Origin: Planctomycetota bacterium
Lineage (GTDB): Bacteria; Planctomycetota; Planctomycetia; Gemmatales; Gemmataceae
Reading direction: 5' to 3'
Assembly: GCA_016873225.1 (NCBI GenBank)
Contig: VGXS01000003.1
Coordinates: forward strand, 186,001-250,000
DNA length: 64,000 nucleotides
A program made the translations under genes and the position numbers. Positions within the stretch are counted from its first letter, which is position 1; every line of letters begins with the position of its first letter. This document shows, piece after piece, positions 46,900 through 55,303 of the stretch. A model generated the notes under the pieces. That model did not search any database. It saw only the letters and a program-made list of their open reading frames with translations, and was not told where the DNA came from.

Positions 46900-49838
46900 G
46901 CCAGCAAATCGACAAGATCCCGCGGGGCGAGACGATCCGCAAGCCCGGCGGGCATGGGGGAAAGGGGCGAGATCTTCCTTTCCTCAATTTCATCCACCTT
47001 GACGACAACTTCCTTGCCCATGGCATCGGCCAGGATGATCGTTTGCCCTTCCTGCCTCAAAAGCAATCCGGAGATCACCCTGCCATCCTTGAGTGAAACC
47101 ACCGTCGTGCGAAACGCCTGGTCGACATTCCGGTTGGGATCGAATATGTCCTCGGCAAGTCGCTCAAGCCCGCGGGCAGCGACGCCGTCCAACTGGGGGC
47201 CCACCTTGGCTCCCTTTCCGGCCACCTGATGGCAGGCCGAGCAATGCCGCGAAAACAACTCGGCGCCGTGGGCCTTGTTGCCGGGACTTGACGCCGCGGC
47301 GCGGACCGCCGCGATTTTCCCAACGAGCGCGGCATCAACCGCCGGCAACCCCGCAGAAAGAGATTTTGTCTTTTCAGACAAGCCCTTGTCCTTGAGGGCG
47401 TCGATCCGTGAGGCGACGACCCTGTCGATCAGCACACGGGCTGAAACCTTGCCGCAGGCAACCATCTCGATCAGTTCCGCGCAGCCATCCCGCCGAATGG
47501 CCAATTCCCTCGCCATGGCATCCTGAAGTCCGGATGGCAGCCCGGTGAGGGCTTCCGTGGCCGACTTCCGCGCGGCCGGATTATCCGACCTCACCAGGCT
47601 CAGGCCGCATTCCTGCCTCAGGGCCACCGGAGCGTCCGAATCGGCCAGAACGGTAGAGAATACCGGTTCCTTCCCGCTGCCGGCCTTGCCGCCAAGGGCC
47701 CTGAGCGCCGCCATTCGAAGTTGCTCCGGCAAGGACCTGTCGGCGAGGACCGCTGCCAAGCGGTCCGTCTCCACGCGAAAGGCTCCGGCCAGTTCGATTC
47801 CCTCCAACCGTGTTCCGCTTTGGCCCAACAGGTCCTTGGCCAGCCTCCCGGCCAATTCCTGGACTCCCTTGGGAACGGGTCGCCCCGCCTGTCCAGCCCC
47901 CTTCTCCATCTCGACAAGAAGTCGGGCCCGGTCGGTCGGTGCCAAGCCATCGCGAGCGATGGCTTTTTCGAGTGACTCGAACTCGGCCGCGCCTCCATGG
48001 CGTGAAACATGCCTTACGATCTCAGGCCGCGCCGCGGGCAAGGCCTTGTCCAATTGTCCTGAAAGAAATCCGGAAGCTTTTTTGTCCGGGATTCCCAACG
48101 CCGCCGAAACCAGCAAGGCGCGATGCGCCTCGACAAGCGCGCTTTCTGGCTCGACACCACCTGCCGCCAGGCGATTTCGCAACGCCACTAGAATGGCATG
48201 CCTCAGGTGTTGGTCGTTCGCATCAGCCTTCGAGTGGGCCTGCGCCAAGGCCTTCACCACGGTTGTCCCGCCTGTGGCACTCGAAGCCTCGGCCGCGGCC
48301 CTGCGCACTTGCGGATCTGGATCCCGCAGTCCCAAAACCAAAATGTGATCGGAATTCGGGCGGCCGGCCCGAATGGCCAGCGACATCGCATGAATCCGGC
48401 CGCGCGCCTCAGGCGCGGCTGCGAGTTCGGCAACCTTCGATTCCTCAAGCGAGGCCAACCGTTCGAGCGCCCAGGCGATGTTGACCTTCTCGGACCATCC
48501 GGCCTTGGACCAAGCCGACTTGAGCGCCGTAACCAGACCGGCGCCGCGACCGGTCAACTGGTTCAGGGACAATGTCGCCACGGTGGGGTTGCGATCCCCC
48601 AGTCGGGCGATCAAGGCATTGGAGTCGGCTCCCGCCCCAAGGTCCGGGAAAACCGCGGGAAGGCCCTTGGGGGCGACGCGCCAGATCCTCCCGCGATGAC
48701 GGTCACGCCCGGGATGGCTCAACGGCACCTCGTAATGCCCGATGATCCTGTTGTAAAAATCGGCGACATAAAGGGCCCCGTCCGGGCCCAACTTGAGGTC
48801 GACCGGCCTGAACCAAAGGTCTTCCGATGCGATCAGGTCGGGTGTTTCCACGGCCTTGGGAGACGAACCGGACCAGCGGATGTCATCTCGGTTGACGCGA
48901 CTGGTGACGACATTGCCGATGAGCAGTTGCTCGTTGTCCCCGGGAGCCCAGAACCCTTTGGGAATCCAGCAGCAGCCGGCGATGCCGGTGGAACCATGGT
49001 CGTGGGGACACATTTCAGGACCAAAACCAAGGCCGTCATGAGGTTTGGCAAAGCTCGGATAGCATGCCCCGCGAATAAGGCTGTAAAGCGGGCGGCTATG
49101 GCAATCGGCCGTGAAAAGCCGGCCGGCGTCATCACGGGCCATCCCGAACGGATTCACCTGACCCCGCGTCCAAAGTTCCAAGCCGGTGCCATCAGGCAGG
49201 AAACGGTAAGTATGCCCCGACTGCATGGCAAGAACACGACCGGCGCGATCGCGAACCTTGCTGTCATTCGCGAACCCGTGGGTCGCATGAATCCCGCCAT
49301 CATGAGCCCAGGTGAATGAATTGGTCATGCCGTGGGTGTCGGCGCTGCCAAAGCCTTCAAGCAGAGTCTCGCGCCTTTCGGCCACACCGTCGCCATCGGC
49401 ATCCTCCAGGAGGAGAACCTGGTTGATGTGGTAGACAATGCACCGGGTGGTTTTTCCCGAGGGAAGAGGCAGTACGCCGATGGGGATATTGAGCCCGTCG
49501 GCAAAGGTGGAAACCTTTCGGGCGCGCCCGGTGACCGGATCGAAGTCCGACAACACCCGCAGCGTGTCACGAGGCTTGGCCCCCGGCTTGGCCGGATAGG
49601 GATACTCAAGGGTGTCAGTCACCCACAACCGGCCTCGGTCATCCCATGCCAGGTTCATGGGCTTGGCGATATCGGGTTCGGCCACCACCAATTTTGCCTC
49701 AAACCCGGCGGGCAGCCGGAATGCGCCCGCCTCACGGCCGGGGTCAAGGGCCTCGGTGGGTGCCACCAGGGGCGGGGGGGCCAAAAACGCCAGCAGAGCC
49801 AAGCCGTGAACCATGGGAAGTCCATCCGCAAGGGCCAA
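46875..49838 (-). CDS. PVC-type CxxCH-heme, beta-propeller and HEAT-repeat protein
   Basis: A 987-residue exported protein. A signal peptide is followed by an N-terminal six-bladed beta-propeller resembling soluble glucose dehydrogenases (about 40-390: GFEAKLVVAEPDIAKPMNL, DGLNIPIGV, PFGMARDDAG, LKLGPDGALYVADFYN). Ala-rich HEAT-like repeats (about 400-820) come next. The C-terminal cytochrome c domain has CSACHQVAG near 866, followed by a conserved tail with FDPNRNVD and GRVISGLLL. This architecture is a hallmark of Planctomycetes and relatives (DUF7133 plus TIGR-type heme domain). The substrate is unknown, but a periplasmic oxidation of sugars or similar is commonly proposed. Confidence 0.9.
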   Translation of the reverse strand: MALADGLPMVHGLALLAFLAPPPLVAPTEALDPGREAGAFRLPAGFEAKLVVAEPDIAKPMNLAWDDRGRLWVTDTLEYPYPAKPGAKPRDTLRVLSDFDPVTGRARKVSTFADGLNIPIGVLPLPSGKTTRCIVYHINQVLLLEDADGDGVAERRETLLEGFGSADTHGMTNSFTWAHDGGIHATHGFANDSKVRDRAGRVLAMQSGHTYRFLPDGTGLELWTRGQVNPFGMARDDAGRLFTADCHSRPLYSLIRGACYPSFAKPHDGLGFGPEMCPHDHGSTGIAGCCWIPKGFWAPGDNEQLLIGNVVTSRVNRDDIRWSGSSPKAVETPDLIASEDLWFRPVDLKLGPDGALYVADFYNRIIGHYEVPLSHPGRDRHRGRIWRVAPKGLPAVFPDLGAGADSNALIARLGDRNPTVATLSLNQLTGRGAGLVTALKSAWSKAGWSEKVNIAWALERLASLEESKVAELAAAPEARGRIHAMSLAIRAGRPNSDHILVLGLRDPDPQVRRAAAEASSATGGTTVVKALAQAHSKADANDQHLRHAILVALRNRLAAGGVEPESALVEAHRALLVSAALGIPDKKASGFLSGQLDKALPAARPEIVRHVSRHGGAAEFESLEKAIARDGLAPTDRARLLVEMEKGAGQAGRPVPKGVQELAGRLAKDLLGQSGTRLEGIELAGAFRVETDRLAAVLADRSLPEQLRMAALRALGGKAGSGKEPVFSTVLADSDAPVALRQECGLSLVRSDNPAARKSATEALTGLPSGLQDAMARELAIRRDGCAELIEMVACGKVSARVLIDRVVASRIDALKDKGLSEKTKSLSAGLPAVDAALVGKIAAVRAAASSPGNKAHGAELFSRHCSACHQVAGKGAKVGPQLDGVAARGLERLAEDIFDPNRNVDQAFRTTVVSLKDGRVISGLLLRQEGQTIILADAMGKEVVVKVDEIEERKISPLSPMPAGLADRLAPRDLVDLLAYLATPGG

Positions 49839-49918
49839 AAATTCAACTCATTCAGCTTGCCCCACTTCCCGCATCAACTCAAGATCGCGTTATGGCCCAT
49901 CGCTGATACCATGATCTC

Positions 49919-51298
49919 ATGATTTCCCAGCGCATCCTTTTCGTCACGGGCAGGCTGGCCGAACCCCTGCTAAGACGGGTTGTTGGCGACCTCGCCGCGG
50001 ATGCCGGGTTTCAGGCGCGGATTGAGGTGCTTCCCATCAGCGTGGTCGCCTTGGCCACGGTCGACTGGATCAGGAGGCACATGCCAAGCCCGAGCGAAGT
50101 CGATCGGGTGATTGTTCCGGGACTTTGTTCCGGACAAGCCCAGGAGTTGACGGAGGCTTGGGGCATCCCGGTTGAAAAAGGCCCACGGGACCTTCTCGAC
50201 CTCCCATCCCACTTCCGCCGACCCGGTCCGGAGCCAAACCTGGAACAGCACTCCATCGAAATCATCGCCGAAATCAACCACGCTCCCAAGCTGGAAACCA
50301 GCCAGATCATCGGTCAAGCCAAGGTTTGGGCGGCCCAGGGCGCCGACATGATCGACCTGGGCTGCCTCCCGGGAACCCGATGGTGCGCTGTCGCGGATGC
50401 GGTTCGAGCCTTGCGGGAGGAAGGGTTCCGTGTCTCGGTCGACACCTTCGACCCGCGGGAAGCCGCGGATGCGGCGAAAGCCGGCGCCGAATTGGTGCTC
50501 AGCGTCAACGGATCGAACCGTTCCCACTCTCCGGACTGGGGAGTGGAGGTGGTGGCCATCCCCGACCAGCCATCCGACATCGGTTCATTGGAGGAAACGG
50601 TGGAATGGCTCTCCACGAGGGGTGTGCCCTTCCGAGCCGACCCGATTCTTGAACCGGTGGGCCACGGCTTCGGGGCCAGCCTCCTTCGCTATGCCCGATT
50701 CCGGCAAACCCATCCAAATGTTTCCATGATGATGGGAACCGGCAACATCACGGAATTGACCGAGTCGGATTCCGCCGGAATCAACCTTCTGCTGGCATCC
50801 CTTTGCCAGGAATGGGAAATCGGCAGCGTCCTGACGACCGAGGTGATCGGTTGGTGCCGCGGTTGTGTCAGGGAACTCGACCTTGCGCGACGAATGGCCC
50901 ACCTGGCCCTGAGGGAGCGCCGGTTGCCGCGCCAACTCGGGGCCGGGCTGGTGATGCTGAGGGATCCCAGGCCAGCCTCCCGCGGCCCGGAATTCCTCGA
51001 CCAGTTGGCGGCAGGCATCAAGGACTCCAATTACCGCATTTTCGCTGACGATGGCCTGATCCACATCATGAACTCCAAAACCCGGCTCTCCGGTGAGGAT
51101 CCTTTCGAACTGTTTGGGCAACTCCTGAAAACCGAGGAACTCGACCCCGGACACGCCTTCTATCTCGGCTATGAGATGTGCAAGGCCCTTACGGCGATAA
51201 CCTTGGGGAAAAACTACACCCAGGACCAGGCCCTCCGCTGGGGTTTGCTCACCAGGCCAGAGAAAAAACACCGGAATCCCGGGGCAAGGGAACCATGA
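49919..51298 (+). CDS. Dihydropteroate synthase-related protein (methanopterin-pathway type)
   Basis: A 459-residue protein. An N-terminal unusual domain (about 1-110) is fused to a DHPS-like TIM barrel (about 115-400: IIAEINHAP, DMIDLGCLPG, FRVSVDTFDP, ELVLSVNGSNR, MMMGTGNITE). It matches the TIGR00284/DUF6513 family, which occurs in archaea, methylotrophs and planctomycetes and is linked to tetrahydromethanopterin synthesis. It lacks the canonical DHPS loop, so folate synthesis is unlikely. It overlaps pabB by four bases (ATGA), tying it to p-aminobenzoate supply. Confidence 0.88.
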   Translation: MISQRILFVTGRLAEPLLRRVVGDLAADAGFQARIEVLPISVVALATVDWIRRHMPSPSEVDRVIVPGLCSGQAQELTEAWGIPVEKGPRDLLDLPSHFRRPGPEPNLEQHSIEIIAEINHAPKLETSQIIGQAKVWAAQGADMIDLGCLPGTRWCAVADAVRALREEGFRVSVDTFDPREAADAAKAGAELVLSVNGSNRSHSPDWGVEVVAIPDQPSDIGSLEETVEWLSTRGVPFRADPILEPVGHGFGASLLRYARFRQTHPNVSMMMGTGNITELTESDSAGINLLLASLCQEWEIGSVLTTEVIGWCRGCVRELDLARRMAHLALRERRLPRQLGAGLVMLRDPRPASRGPEFLDQLAAGIKDSNYRIFADDGLIHIMNSKTRLSGEDPFELFGQLLKTEELDPGHAFYLGYEMCKALTAITLGKNYTQDQALRWGLLTRPEKKHRNPGAREP

Positions 51299-52704
51299 CC
51301 CCGGCATTCCGTGAATTGCCCGGCGTCAGCGATCCCATCAGGGTGCTTGAACGCCTTCGCCATCTTCCGCTCAGCCTCGCGCTGCTGAGCCAGGGACCCG
51401 TCGGGCCTCGCTCCCGTTTTTCCTATGTGATGGCCGACCCCGTCGAGTCCGTCATTTGGCGGCATGGGGATGCTGTTGGCGATCCGCTCATGAAACTGGC
51501 GGGCGCCAGAAGTTCCGAACCCGCCCGCATCGGGGAATTGCCGCCATTTCGCGGAGGTTGGGCGGGCCTCGTCGGCTATGGATACGGCCGAACCCTGGAA
51601 GAACTCCCCACCCCGGCATTCGATGAATTCAAGCCGCCCGACATCATCATGGGGAACTATCGTTGCCTGGCGGGTTTTGATCGCTTGTCCGGAAAATGCT
51701 GGCTGGTCGCCAGCCATGAAACACCTGGTGATTCAGCCGAGGCCCTTGACAGGTTCGCCGCTTGCATTGAAGGCGCGGCCGCCAGGCGCCCGCCCGCCTT
51801 TCCCATTAAGAGGACCGACCCGTCCATCCTTGAAAAAGTTCCGGGGAAAGACGGGATCCTGAGCCATTTCAGCCGAGAAAGATACGAAAAGGCCGTCGCC
51901 CGCGCCATTGAGTATGTCAGGGCGGGCGACTGTTTCCAGGTGAACCTCGCCCAGCGGCTTTGCCATAGGGACGCGGGCGATCCGCTGGAACTGCTCAAGT
52001 CGATGGCCAAGGTGAACCCGGCTCCCTTCGCGGCATGGCTTGATTGGGGTGAAGGGCAGTTGGTGAGCGCCTCTCCTGAAAGATTCCTGCGGGTCGAGAA
52101 CGGAATGGTGGAAACCCGGCCGATCAAGGGCACCAGGCCTAGGTCGGAGGATCCGGCCGCCGACGCGGCCGTCGCGAGGGAACTGCTATCCAATCCCAAG
52201 GACAGGGCCGAGAACATCATGATCGTCGACCTGCTGCGAAATGACATCGGCAAGGTATGCGCCTACGGATCGGTGAAGGTGCCGAGGCTGTGCGAACTCG
52301 AATCCTATCCCACGGTCCACCATATGGTCTCCCAAGTGACCGGCCGGCTCGCCGATGGAAGGAATGCCATCAACCTGCTTCGCGGATGTTTTCCGGGAGG
52401 ATCGGTCACGGGCGCGCCCAAGGTACGCAGCATGGAAATCATCAACGAGTTGGAGGAAACGGCACGGGGTCCGTATTGCGGAACCATGTTCTGGGCCGGC
52501 GACGATGGCGGTTTCGACAGCAGCATCCTCATCCGGACCGTGACTCGCTCGGGAGGCTGGCTGACATTCCCCGTGGGCGGAGGGATCGTGGCGGATTCCT
52601 CTCCCTCCAACGAATACGATGAAACCATGCACAAGGCCGCGGGCATCCTGCGCGGAATCGGGCACTGCCTCTCGCGGACGGGAGGGATTGATGATGGCCG
52701 ATAA
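51295..52704 (+). CDS. pabB: Aminodeoxychorismate synthase component I
   Basis: A 469-residue chorismate-binding enzyme that makes 4-amino-4-deoxychorismate for p-aminobenzoate. The key lysine in RPIKGTRPR (about 277) distinguishes PabB from TrpE, which has PIAGTR. Also seen are NIMIVDLLRNDIG, HHMVSQVTG, GGSVTGAPK and the C-terminal VGGGIVADS. No pabA or pabC is adjacent. The ATG at 51295 overlaps the stop of the DHPS-like gene, and the 3' end overlaps the xseA start, so it is in the middle of a coupled operon. Confidence 0.93.
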   Translation: MTPAFRELPGVSDPIRVLERLRHLPLSLALLSQGPVGPRSRFSYVMADPVESVIWRHGDAVGDPLMKLAGARSSEPARIGELPPFRGGWAGLVGYGYGRTLEELPTPAFDEFKPPDIIMGNYRCLAGFDRLSGKCWLVASHETPGDSAEALDRFAACIEGAAARRPPAFPIKRTDPSILEKVPGKDGILSHFSRERYEKAVARAIEYVRAGDCFQVNLAQRLCHRDAGDPLELLKSMAKVNPAPFAAWLDWGEGQLVSASPERFLRVENGMVETRPIKGTRPRSEDPAADAAVARELLSNPKDRAENIMIVDLLRNDIGKVCAYGSVKVPRLCELESYPTVHHMVSQVTGRLADGRNAINLLRGCFPGGSVTGAPKVRSMEIINELEETARGPYCGTMFWAGDDGGFDSSILIRTVTRSGGWLTFPVGGGIVADSSPSNEYDETMHKAAGILRGIGHCLSRTGGIDDGR

Positions 52705-53920
52705 TTCCGGCCCGTTGCAGGTCGGCCAATTGTGCGCCGATGTCAAGGCACGCCTTGAGAAGAATTTCGCCAGGGTGCCGGTGATTGGTGAAGTCACCAA
52801 CTTCTCAAAACCGTCAAGCGGCCACCTCTATTTCACCCTCAGGGACTGCTCCGGTGTTGAGGCCCTGCTCGCGGCGGTGATGTACCGGAGCGACGCGGCC
52901 AAGCTTCGTTTCGCCCCGGCGAACGGACAGCGCCTTGTCGCCACGGGAAACCTGACCATCTACACCCAGCAGGGCCGTTTCCAATTGGTGGTGAAGGCGC
53001 TTGAGCCTGTCGGGATCGGCGTCCGGGAACTGGCCCTCAAGCAGTTGGAGGAAAAGCTGCGTGCCGAGGGAATCTTTGATCCGACCCGCAAGCGTCCCCT
53101 GCCGCAATTTCCCGAACGCATCGGCATCGTCACAAGTGGAACGGGTTCCGCGATACGCGACATCCTCGAAAAGCTGCGTGAACGATGGCCATATGCCGAA
53201 GTGCTGGTTCTCCCGGTGCCTGTCCAGGGGGAAAGGGCTTCGGGCGCCATCGTTTCAGCGCTGAAATGGATCAACACACTTGTGATTTCAGGCGGCCAGG
53301 CTCCCGATGTGCTCATCGTCGGAAGGGGTGGCGGTGGCAGCGAGGACCTTGATGCCTTCAATGACGAGGCTGTCATCAGGGCGGTCACCGATTCCGCCAT
53401 CCCGGTTATCAGCGGCGTCGGCCATGAGGACGACAGAACCTTGTGCGACCTTGCAGCGGATGTTCGGGCGCTCACTCCAACCGACGCCGCGATCAAGGCC
53501 ACGCCTTCAAGAATCGACCTATTGTCCTTCGTCGCCGATTCCCGGGTGAGGTTCGAAAAGGCCATCAGGCAGCGACTTTCGGATGCGTTCGACGACCTCG
53601 AGCATGCCCGGTCACGCATGCGCCCTGATGTGTTGTCGATGCGACTCGACGCGCTTCGGCGGCGCGCGACAGCGGCAAGTGACCGGCTGCGAGGCTCGAT
53701 TGCCGGCAAGATGGAAAAAATGCACATGACCTTGCGGGCGCTCGCCTCACGACTCGATGCCGTCAGTCCCTTGCAGGTGCTCGCCCGCGGATATAGCCTG
53801 ACCAAGGTTTTGGATGAATCGGGCGAGGGAAAACTTGTGTTCGATGCCGCGCAAGTCAAGGCGGGCCAGCAACTCGAGACGACCGTGGCTCGCGGCACCA
53901 TCAGGAGCGTGGTGGCCTGA
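52694..53920 (+). CDS. xseA: Exodeoxyribonuclease VII large subunit
   Basis: A 408-residue nuclease subunit. An N-terminal OB-fold (VPVIGEVTNFSKPSSGHLYF) is followed by the catalytic core with GIVTS, IVGRGGGGSEDL and ISGVGHEDDRTLCDLAAD, and a long coiled-coil region (about 275-370) ends in LARGYSLT. Two adjacent ATGs occur (52691, 52694); the second sits 7 bases after GGAGGG. It overlaps the pabB stop by 11 bases and precedes xseB by 30 bases. It degrades single-stranded DNA together with XseB. Confidence 0.95.
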   Translation: MADNSGPLQVGQLCADVKARLEKNFARVPVIGEVTNFSKPSSGHLYFTLRDCSGVEALLAAVMYRSDAAKLRFAPANGQRLVATGNLTIYTQQGRFQLVVKALEPVGIGVRELALKQLEEKLRAEGIFDPTRKRPLPQFPERIGIVTSGTGSAIRDILEKLRERWPYAEVLVLPVPVQGERASGAIVSALKWINTLVISGGQAPDVLIVGRGGGGSEDLDAFNDEAVIRAVTDSAIPVISGVGHEDDRTLCDLAADVRALTPTDAAIKATPSRIDLLSFVADSRVRFEKAIRQRLSDAFDDLEHARSRMRPDVLSMRLDALRRRATAASDRLRGSIAGKMEKMHMTLRALASRLDAVSPLQVLARGYSLTKVLDESGEGKLVFDAAQVKAGQQLETTVARGTIRSVVA

Positions 53921-53950
53921 AGGTTCAATTGATTTCAAACAGGATCCACC

Positions 53951-54214
53951 ATGAGTGAAAACAAGCCGCAAAATCTGGAAGCCGTTAGAATTGAGGATGA
54001 TCTCGAGCGCCTCGAGTCCCTTGTCCGGGAACTGGAGAACGGCAAGGACGGACTCGAACGGTCGCTGGCCTTGTTCGAGGAAGGCGTGAAGCTGGCAGGC
54101 AAGTGCCAACGACGGCTTGAGGCCTTCGACCAGCGAATCCTTGAAGTCGTCAGGGGAACCGACGGGGAAGCCTCACTGGTGCCTTTCGCCCATGACCCGA
54201 CCCATCCATCCTGA
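53951..54214 (+). CDS. xseB: Exodeoxyribonuclease VII small subunit
   Basis: An 87-residue helical protein with the family core (DDLERLESLVRELENGKDGL, ERSLALFEEGVKLAGKCQ). It forms the small subunit of exonuclease VII next to xseA. It starts 30 bases after xseA and its end lies within 60 bases of the ispA start, as in the xseB-ispA-dxs order seen in many bacteria. Confidence 0.93.
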   Translation: MSENKPQNLEAVRIEDDLERLESLVRELENGKDGLERSLALFEEGVKLAGKCQRRLEAFDQRILEVVRGTDGEASLVPFAHDPTHPS

Positions 54215-54272
54215 TTCGGGCGCCTTTCGCCCGGAAGCCGTGACGGCCAACCCGGCCAAGGGTTTCCAATTC

Positions 54273-55193
54273 ATGCCGACCCACGACGAGATCAAGCCGC
54301 TCATTGAAAAGGCGCTTGATAGCCTGCTCGCGCATTCCGTTGGCTGTCCCGGCGCGCTTCTCGAGGCGATGCGCTATTCGGTGCTGGCGCCGGGAAAGCG
54401 AACCCGACCGACCCTAGCCCTTCTGGCCGCCAAGGCCGTGGCGACGCGGCTTGGATTGCGAGCCCCCGCCTTTGACCCGATTCACGCCGCCTGCGCGGTT
54501 GAAATGGTGCATGTGTATTCGCTGGTGCATGACGATTTGCCGGCGATGGACGACGATGACATGCGGAGGGGACAACCGACCTGTCACAAGAAATACGGCG
54601 AGGCCATGGCCATTTTGGCGGGAGATGCCTTGCTGACCCTGGCGTTTGAAACCCTGGCTCGACATTATCCCGGCCCCCTCGCGGGACACTGCTGCCTTGA
54701 ATTGGCGAGGGCCGCAGGCCCCTCCGGAATGGTCGGCGGGCAGGTGGCCGATCTGGCCGCGGAAGGCCGCATCAACGATGCGGAGGCCCCGACGACGCTT
54801 GAGGGACTTGAAAGCCTCCACCGGAGGAAAACAGGTCAATTGATCGTCGCATCATTGCGAATGGGCGCCTTGGCGGGGTCCGGAAAGCCGGATCAACCGG
54901 AAACTCTTGCCTGTCTTGCCGACCTGACCAAATTTGGTGAATCCCTCGGCCTCGCCTTTCAGATTATTGATGATCTTCTGGATGTTTCCGGAAGCCTTGA
55001 AAAAACAGGCAAAATGGTCGGAAAAGATGCGGCGCGTGGAAAGCTCACCTACCCCGGTTTGCTGGGGGAACAAGAAAGCCGCGGGCGCGCCAATCGGCTC
55101 AGCCATGAGGCCGTTTCGCTCATGAAAGCCTGGAATGGGGCGGGCGACGCGCTGATTGATATGGCCCAACGGTTGCTGGATCGCGAAACCTGA
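54273..55193 (+). CDS. ispA: Farnesyl/geranylgeranyl diphosphate synthase
   Basis: A 306-residue trans-prenyltransferase with both aspartate-rich motifs: DDLPAMDDDDMRRG (first) and IIDDLLDV (second). GKRTRPTLALLAAKA and GGQVADL are also diagnostic. The ATG at 54273 was selected for family start and an AAGGG upstream; an earlier ATG at 54192 would overlap xseB. It lies between xseB and dxs, so isoprenoid precursor and chain-elongation steps are linked. The product chain length cannot be determined with confidence. Confidence 0.92.
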   Translation: MPTHDEIKPLIEKALDSLLAHSVGCPGALLEAMRYSVLAPGKRTRPTLALLAAKAVATRLGLRAPAFDPIHAACAVEMVHVYSLVHDDLPAMDDDDMRRGQPTCHKKYGEAMAILAGDALLTLAFETLARHYPGPLAGHCCLELARAAGPSGMVGGQVADLAAEGRINDAEAPTTLEGLESLHRRKTGQLIVASLRMGALAGSGKPDQPETLACLADLTKFGESLGLAFQIIDDLLDVSGSLEKTGKMVGKDAARGKLTYPGLLGEQESRGRANRLSHEAVSLMKAWNGAGDALIDMAQRLLDRET

Positions 55194-55303
55194 TGGCGGC
55201 GGCGCGCTTCTTCCCTACAATTATCTGGGCAGTTGGTGGATGATTCCCGGCAGGGATGCAGGCGGGCCACCAACTATCCGGCGCTCACGGAGGTTGCCAA
55301 TCC

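Noticed and set aside
48198-49319. 373-codon open frame on the plus strand
   Set aside because: Antisense to the PVC-type CxxCH protein, whose propeller motifs are clear.
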